9,800 nucleotides of DNA from assembly GCA_964643485.1 (NCBI GenBank), contig CAZXRA010000088.1:1-9800 (forward strand). Direction: 5' to 3'. Below, piece after piece: positions 6,118-9,800 of the stretch. The translations under genes were made by a program, and so were the position numbers. The stretch comes from Iamia sp964643485 (lineage in GTDB: Bacteria > Actinomycetota > Acidimicrobiia > Acidimicrobiales > Iamiaceae). The notes under the pieces were generated by a model, which saw nothing but the letters and a program-made list of their open reading frames with translations, had not been told where the DNA came from and made no database searches. How positions within the stretch are numbered: position 1 is the first letter of the stretch; the number at the start of each line of letters is the position of its first letter.

Positions 6118-6139
6118 ACGAGCCGCGGCACCGGCTCGT
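6118..6139. promoter_or_regulatory. Perfect 8-bp inverted repeat in the divergent LytR_C/topoisomerase promoter region
   Basis: ACGAGCCG, 6-bp spacer, CGGCTCGT. It sits in the gap between the divergent genes and covers the expected -35 position of the TAGGGT promoter. It could be an operator for a dimeric repressor controlling both directions, or a hairpin. No known regulator site is recognised. Confidence 0.4.
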
Positions 6140-6182
6140 CCCCCACCGTTTCCGGCGCCGCCACCCCGGGAAGGGCGGGGCG

Positions 6183-7208
6183 ATGAGCGACGGGGCCGGG
6201 GCGGAGGACGCGGCGCAGGCCGCCAGCGACGCCGGCCTGCACTACGCCACCGATGCCCGGCCGGGCATCCGGCGCCTCCGCCGGGGGCGGGGCTTCTCCT
6301 ACGTCGATCCCGACGGGACGGTGGTGGGGGCCGACGAAAGGGAGCGGATCGCCCGCCTGGCCATCCCGCCGGCGTGGTCCGACGTGTGGATCAACCCCGA
6401 CCCCCGCGGCCACCTGCTCGCCACCGGCCGCGACGCCCGGGGGCGGAAGGTCTACCTCTACCACGACCGCTGGCGAGAGGTGCGGGACGCGGCCAAGTTC
6501 GATCGCCTGGCCGCGTTCGCCGCCGCCCTGCCCGACCTGCGCGGGGCCGTCGACGGCGACCTGCGGCGGCAGGGCCTCCCCCGGGAGAAGGTGGTCGCCG
6601 CCGTCGTGCACCTGCTGGACGAGACGCTGGTGCGCGTGGGCAACGAGCGCTACGCCGAGGACAACGAGAGCTTCGGCCTCACGACGCTGCGCACGGAACA
6701 CGTCGACGTCCACGGGACGACGGTCGAGCTCGACTTCGTCGGAAAGTCCGGGGTGGCGCACCGGGTCTCCCTCCGGGACGCCCGCCTGGCCCGCATCGCC
6801 CAGCGGTGTCACGAGCTGCCGGGCAAGCACCTCTTCGCCTACCTCGACGAGGGGTCGCCCCAGCCCGTGACCTCGACCGACGTCAACGACTACCTCCGGG
6901 CCCGGATGGGGGCGGAGGTGAGCGCCAAGGACTTCCGCACCTGGGGCGGGACGACGGGGGTGGCGGGCCGGCTCGCCCACCCCTGTGAGGACGAGCAGCC
7001 CTGCGAGAACCTGGTGCGCACCGCCTTCACCGAGGCCGCCGACCTGCTGGGCAACACCGTGGCGATCTGCCGGACCTGCTACGTCCACCCGGCGATCCCC
7101 GACGCCTACCGGGACGGCAGCCTGGCCCAGGCCTGGAAGGGAGCCCGGTCCACGAGCGCCCTGGCCCGGCCGGAACAGGCCGTGCGGCGATTGCTGCACG
7201 ACACCTGA
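6183..7208 (+). CDS. DNA topoisomerase IB (bacterial/poxvirus-type)
   Basis: Relaxes supercoiled DNA by nicking one strand through a 3'-phosphotyrosine link, without ATP. Its 341 residues match the compact bacterial class. An N-terminal DNA-clamping domain (about 20-125, with IPPAWSDVWINPDPRGHLLATG) precedes the catalytic domain. Catalytic residues can be placed from VRVGN (Arg151), GKSG (Lys188), KDFRTWGGT (Arg252) and CRTCYVHP (nucleophile Tyr300). Asn291, nine residues before the Tyr, takes the place of the poxvirus His, as in the Deinococcus radiodurans enzyme. Landmarks NESFGLTTLR (161-170) and STDVNDYL (231-238) are typical. The first 20 residues are low-complexity Ala/Gly/Asp. The ATG at 6183 has a GGGAAGGG purine stretch about 8 nt upstream. 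It diverges from the LytR_C gene and is followed after 44 bp by the c-di-GMP gene on the same strand. Confidence 0.95.
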   Translation: MSDGAGAEDAAQAASDAGLHYATDARPGIRRLRRGRGFSYVDPDGTVVGADERERIARLAIPPAWSDVWINPDPRGHLLATGRDARGRKVYLYHDRWREVRDAAKFDRLAAFAAALPDLRGAVDGDLRRQGLPREKVVAAVVHLLDETLVRVGNERYAEDNESFGLTTLRTEHVDVHGTTVELDFVGKSGVAHRVSLRDARLARIAQRCHELPGKHLFAYLDEGSPQPVTSTDVNDYLRARMGAEVSAKDFRTWGGTTGVAGRLAHPCEDEQPCENLVRTAFTEAADLLGNTVAICRTCYVHPAIPDAYRDGSLAQAWKGARSTSALARPEQAVRRLLHDT

Positions 7209-7222
7209 CCCGATTTACGGGT
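7208..7222. other. Small ACCCG-ATTTA-CGGGT hairpin at the topoisomerase stop
   Basis: A 5-bp perfect stem with an A/T-rich 5-nt loop begins at the last base of the topoisomerase stop codon, in one of the few A/T-rich spots of the window. It may be a weak terminator or a protein-binding site before the next gene. Confidence 0.25.
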
Positions 7223-7252
7223 AGAGGCGAGAAACCCCTGGAATCGCGCCGG

Positions 7253-9508
7253 GTGGCGACCGATGAGTTCCCGGGGCGGGGACCATCCCGCACCCGCGAC
7301 GACCCGGTGACGGAGGACCAGGTGCCCGCCAGAGCGCAGGACGAGATCAGCCTGGCCGACCCCCGGGACGAGGCCGAGCGCTTCACCCTGGCCGCCGTGG
7401 CCGCCCTCGCCGAGGTCGAGGAGACCCAGCGGGCCTGCCTCGACGCCCTGGAGCAGGGAGTGGTGCTGGCCACCATCGACGGTGAGATCCAGGTGGCCAA
7501 CGCCGCCGCCGAGCGCATCCTGGGCATCCCCCGCTCCGAGATGGTCGCCCGCCTCCTCGCCGACGACTGGATCTCCTACGGCCCCGACGGACGGAAGCTG
7601 GACGCTGACGAACGGCCCGTCCTCCGCACGTTCATCACCGGCGTCCCCGTCCAGGAGCAGGTGGTCGGGGTCCACCACCCGGACGGTCGCGTCCGCCAGC
7701 TCCGGGTCAGCACCCAGCCGGTGCGCTACAGCGACGCCTCGCCGACGGGTGTGGTCGTGGCCTTCGCCGACATCACCGACCAGCGCGACGCCGAGGCGGC
7801 CCGGGTCCGGGCCGAGCGAGCCCTCCGGGCCACCAACGCCTGGTTCTCCGCCCTCGTCGAGCGCAGCTCCGACATCATCTGCGTCGTCGACGACACCGGG
7901 CGCATCCGCTACGTCAGCCCCGCCGGCGAGGCCCTCTGGGGCCCCCACCTCCACCAGGGTCGGGGCCGCTCCTTCCTCCGTCTCGTCCACGCCGACGACC
8001 GCGACGCGGTGACCGACGCCTTCGCCGAGCTCGTGGCCCAACCCGGCGCCGCGGCCACCTCGGCATGCCGCATGCTGATCGGACCGGGGGAGTGGCGGCA
8101 CGTCGAGGTCGTGGCCACCAACCGCCTCGAGGATCCCGACGTCGGGGGCATCGTGGCCAACGTCCGCGACGTCACCGAACGGGCCGAGGCCGCGGCCCGC
8201 CTGACCTGGCAGGCCTTCCACGACCCTCTCACCGGGCTGCCCAACCGGGCCCTGTTGAGCGACCGCCTGCGCCCGGCGGTGGAACGGGACCGGCGGAGGG
8301 GGGAGCAGGTCGCCCTCCTCTTCGTGGACGTCGACCGGTTCAAGGTCGTGAACGACACCCTGGGCCACGAGACCGGCGACCAGCTCCTGGTGGCCCTGGC
8401 CGAACGCATCAGCGACGCCATCCGGCCCGGTGACACCGTGGCCCGCCTGGGGGGCGACGAGTTCATCGTCCTCGTCGAGACGGTGACCGATCCCCACGAC
8501 GTCACCCTCCTGGCCCAGCGCATCGGGGCCGCCGTCGCCCAACCCGTCCGGCTGCCCCAGGGCGAGGTGCGGGTGTCGGCGTCGATCGGCATCGCCTTCG
8601 ACTCCGGGGACGAGCCCGAGGCCCTGCTGCGCAACGCCGACATCGCCCTCTACCGGGCCAAGGAGGAGGGCCGAGACCGCTACGAGATCTTCGACGACTC
8701 GCTCCGAGTGGCGACCCTCCGCCGGCTCACCGTCGAGCGGGAGCTGCGGGACGCCCTCGCCCGGGACGCCCTCGACGTCTACTTCCAGCCCGTCGTCGCC
8801 CTGGATACCGGCATCATCGTCGGAGCCGAATCCCTCCTGCGGCTGCGCGCCGCCGACGGCAACCACCTCAGCCCGGCCGAGCACGTCGCCGTGGCCGACG
8901 AATCGGGCCTCATCGTCCCCATCGGCCTGGTGGTGATGGACCGGGCCTGCGCCGCCCTGGCCCGCTGGCGGGCGACCTTCGGGGGCGACGCTCCCCGCCG
9001 GGTGGGGGTGAACGTCAGCGGCCGCCAGCTCGCCTCACCCGACCTGGCCCGAGGTGTCGACCGCACCGCATCGACCCACGGGCTGGTCCCCACCGATCTC
9101 GTCCTGGAGCTCACCGAGTCGACCGTGATCGGCGCCGACCGTTCGACCCTGCGCACCGTCGAGCAGCTCCACGAGATGGGGGTGCGGCTGGCCATCGACG
9201 ACTTCGGCACCGGCTACAGCAGCCTGGCCTACCTCAAGCGCTTCCCCATCACCACCGTCAAGATCGACCGCACCTTCGTGGCCGGCCTGGGGACCGACCG
9301 CAGCGACACCGAGATCGTGCGGGCCGTGGTGTCGCTGGGCGACGCCCTGGGCCTGGAGGTGGTGGCCGAGGGGATCGAGACCCCGGCCCAACTCGACGCC
9401 CTCCGCGACCTGGGATGCCGCACGGGTCAGGGCTTCCTGCTCGCCCGCCCCGCCCCGGCCGACCAGCTCCCCGCCCAGCGGGCCTCCGTCGCCGCCGCCC
9501 TCGCCTGA
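7253..9508 (+). CDS. PAS-PAS-GGDEF-EAL cyclic-di-GMP turnover protein
   Basis: A 751-residue cytosolic signalling protein (no membrane helix or signal peptide) that makes and/or degrades c-di-GMP. Order: coiled or linker region (about 30-60), PAS 1 (about 60-178, ending FADITDQRDAEAARVRAERA), PAS 2 (about 193-310, ending VRDVTERAEAAARL), GGDEF (about 320-480) and EAL (about 490-745). The cyclase site GGDEF (400-404) is intact, with the product-inhibition motif RPGD (391-394) five residues before it. The phosphodiesterase keeps its key acids and partners: the EAL motif reads ESL (526-528), VNVSGRQL (586-593), ELTES (619-623), DDFGTGYSSL (649-658), KIDR (670-673), AEGIET (705-710) and QGF (726-728). 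Both activities could therefore work, switched by the PAS sensors; their ligands are not evident. The start is uncertain: GTG at 7253 or in-frame GTG at 7307, neither with a good Shine-Dalgarno. Confidence 0.94.
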   Translation: MATDEFPGRGPSRTRDDPVTEDQVPARAQDEISLADPRDEAERFTLAAVAALAEVEETQRACLDALEQGVVLATIDGEIQVANAAAERILGIPRSEMVARLLADDWISYGPDGRKLDADERPVLRTFITGVPVQEQVVGVHHPDGRVRQLRVSTQPVRYSDASPTGVVVAFADITDQRDAEAARVRAERALRATNAWFSALVERSSDIICVVDDTGRIRYVSPAGEALWGPHLHQGRGRSFLRLVHADDRDAVTDAFAELVAQPGAAATSACRMLIGPGEWRHVEVVATNRLEDPDVGGIVANVRDVTERAEAAARLTWQAFHDPLTGLPNRALLSDRLRPAVERDRRRGEQVALLFVDVDRFKVVNDTLGHETGDQLLVALAERISDAIRPGDTVARLGGDEFIVLVETVTDPHDVTLLAQRIGAAVAQPVRLPQGEVRVSASIGIAFDSGDEPEALLRNADIALYRAKEEGRDRYEIFDDSLRVATLRRLTVERELRDALARDALDVYFQPVVALDTGIIVGAESLLRLRAADGNHLSPAEHVAVADESGLIVPIGLVVMDRACAALARWRATFGGDAPRRVGVNVSGRQLASPDLARGVDRTASTHGLVPTDLVLELTESTVIGADRSTLRTVEQLHEMGVRLAIDDFGTGYSSLAYLKRFPITTVKIDRTFVAGLGTDRSDTEIVRAVVSLGDALGLEVVAEGIETPAQLDALRDLGCRTGQGFLLARPAPADQLPAQRASVAAALA

Positions 9509-9609
9509 ACCCGACAGCCGCCCGAGGTCCAGCAGGTCCGGAGGGCGAGCACGCGAGCCCGGGGCCCGAGCGGCCCGTGGCCGACGAAGGAGGCCACATG
9601 AGCGGACAA

Positions 9610-9671
9610 GAACGGTCGGGTGCCTCCGAGGCACAGGCAGGAACGGCCGGGTTTCTCCGAGGCGCCAGCCG
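9610..9671. repeat. Tandem pair of 31-bp direct repeats
   Basis: Two adjoining copies, 9610-9640 and 9641-9671, each beginning GAACGG and sharing CTCCGAGGC; 24 of 31 positions are identical. The first copy also contains the palindrome GTGCCTC-C-GAGGCAC (9620-9634), which is broken in the second. The repeats are in non-coding DNA between the c-di-GMP gene and the tRNA. A period of 31 is not a multiple of three, which argues against a coding repeat. Confidence 0.65.
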
Positions 9672-9672
9672 A

Positions 9673-9704
9673 GGAGATCGCTCGTTGCGACCCCGGCGAT
9701 CTCC
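9673..9704 (-). terminator. 8-bp inverted repeat just downstream of tRNA-Thr
   Basis: GGAGATCG (9673-9680) and CGATCTCC (9697-9704) form a perfect stem around 16 nt. On the minus strand it starts 14 nt after the tRNA 3' end, where a terminator or 3'-trailer structure would be expected. There is no T-run, so it is only a candidate. Confidence 0.4.
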
Positions 9705-9717
9705 CGCGCCACCTGAG

Positions 9718-9790
9718 AGCCGGGTGCCGGGATCGAACCGGCGACATCTTCTTTACAAGAGAAGTGCTCTGCCAACTGAGCTAACCCGGC
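9718..9790 (-). tRNA. tRNA-Thr (anticodon UGU)
   Basis: A 73-nt cloverleaf on the minus strand. The 7-bp acceptor stem is GCCGGGT with ACCCGGC, followed by TA and the D-arm GCTC/GAGC around AGTTGGCA. The anticodon arm is CTTCT and AGAAG around CTTGTAA, so the anticodon is TGT, reading ACA (Thr). The variable loop is ATGTC, the T-arm GCCGG/CCGGC around TTCGATC, and the discriminator T. All stems pair perfectly. The 3' CCA is not encoded, so it must be added enzymatically. The gene ends 10 bp from the window edge, so its promoter and any tRNA neighbours are out of view. Confidence 0.97.
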
Positions 9791-9800
9791 GACGCCGCGC

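Noticed and set aside
7209..7252. A c-di-GMP riboswitch (GEMM) before the GGDEF-EAL gene
   Set aside because: The gap is only 44 bp, and I see neither the conserved GEMM core nor a paired structure of the right size.
7106..8884. A 592-codon open frame on the minus strand under the GGDEF-EAL gene
   Set aside because: Low-complexity Gly/Asp/Val-rich translation opposite a gene with full catalytic motifs; a mirror of its codon bias.
9509..9717. CRISPR array or attachment-site repeat next to the tRNA
   Set aside because: There are only two repeats, directly adjoining with no spacer and 7 mismatches. Neither matches the tRNA 3' end, and no cas or integrase gene is in view.
9598..9800. A plus-strand protein starting at the ATG with a strong Shine-Dalgarno
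   Set aside because: It would be translated through the complement of a tRNA, has no recognisable family and carries a repeat with a period not divisible by three. It is kept only as a finding about the start-like signal.

Overview
The window is very GC-rich (by eye about 70% or more) and densely coded. It looks like a chromosomal housekeeping segment of a high-GC actinobacterium. Evidence: the GroEL N-terminus closely resembles mycobacterial GroEL2 and sits behind HrcA-type CIRCE operators; there is a CysO-like sulfur carrier ending in PAVAGG and a LytR_C envelope protein; GTG starts occur; and several -10-like TANNNT boxes lie 6-8 nt before start codons, the arrangement of leaderless transcripts. 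Membership in Acidimicrobiia is a guess from overall gene style, not shown by the sequence.

Layout, left to right. 1-481 (-): 5' part of groEL, cut by the window edge. 482-600: groEL control region with two CIRCE-type inverted repeats exactly 50 bp apart. 601-876 (-): CysO/MoaD/ThiS-type sulfur carrier, translationally coupled (ATGA overlap) to 873-2090 (-), an AI-2E/PerM-family membrane protein. 2146-3138 (-): glycerate kinase. A 37-bp divergent gap then leads to 3176-4549 (+), a GT20 trehalose-6-phosphate synthase (OtsA-like). It converges on 4623-5372 (-), a HAD trehalose-6-phosphate phosphatase (OtsB-like), and the two are separated by a nested hairpin. 5422-6012 (-): single-pass LytR_C-domain envelope protein, possibly preceded by a 26-codon coupled ORF. 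A divergent gap with a perfect 8+8 inverted repeat leads to 6183-7208 (+), a type IB DNA topoisomerase. 7253-9508 (+): PAS-PAS-GGDEF-EAL cyclic-di-GMP protein. 9509-9717 is non-coding and holds a 31-bp tandem repeat and a hairpin. 9718-9790 (-): tRNA-Thr(TGU).

How the genes may fit together. OtsA and OtsB would make trehalose from a nucleotide-glucose and glucose-6-phosphate, so together with groEL there is a stress/osmoprotection theme. The topoisomerase, c-di-GMP protein and LytR_C protein look like unrelated neighbours. I see no mobile element, CRISPR array, phage gene or defence island. The most interesting material is regulatory and small-scale: paired CIRCEs, recurrent leaderless-type starts, coupled tiny ORFs, intergenic inverted repeats, a GT20 enzyme with a changed motif beside glycerate kinase, and a sulfur carrier coupled to a membrane exporter-like protein. 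I did not find convincing evidence of a wholly new system.
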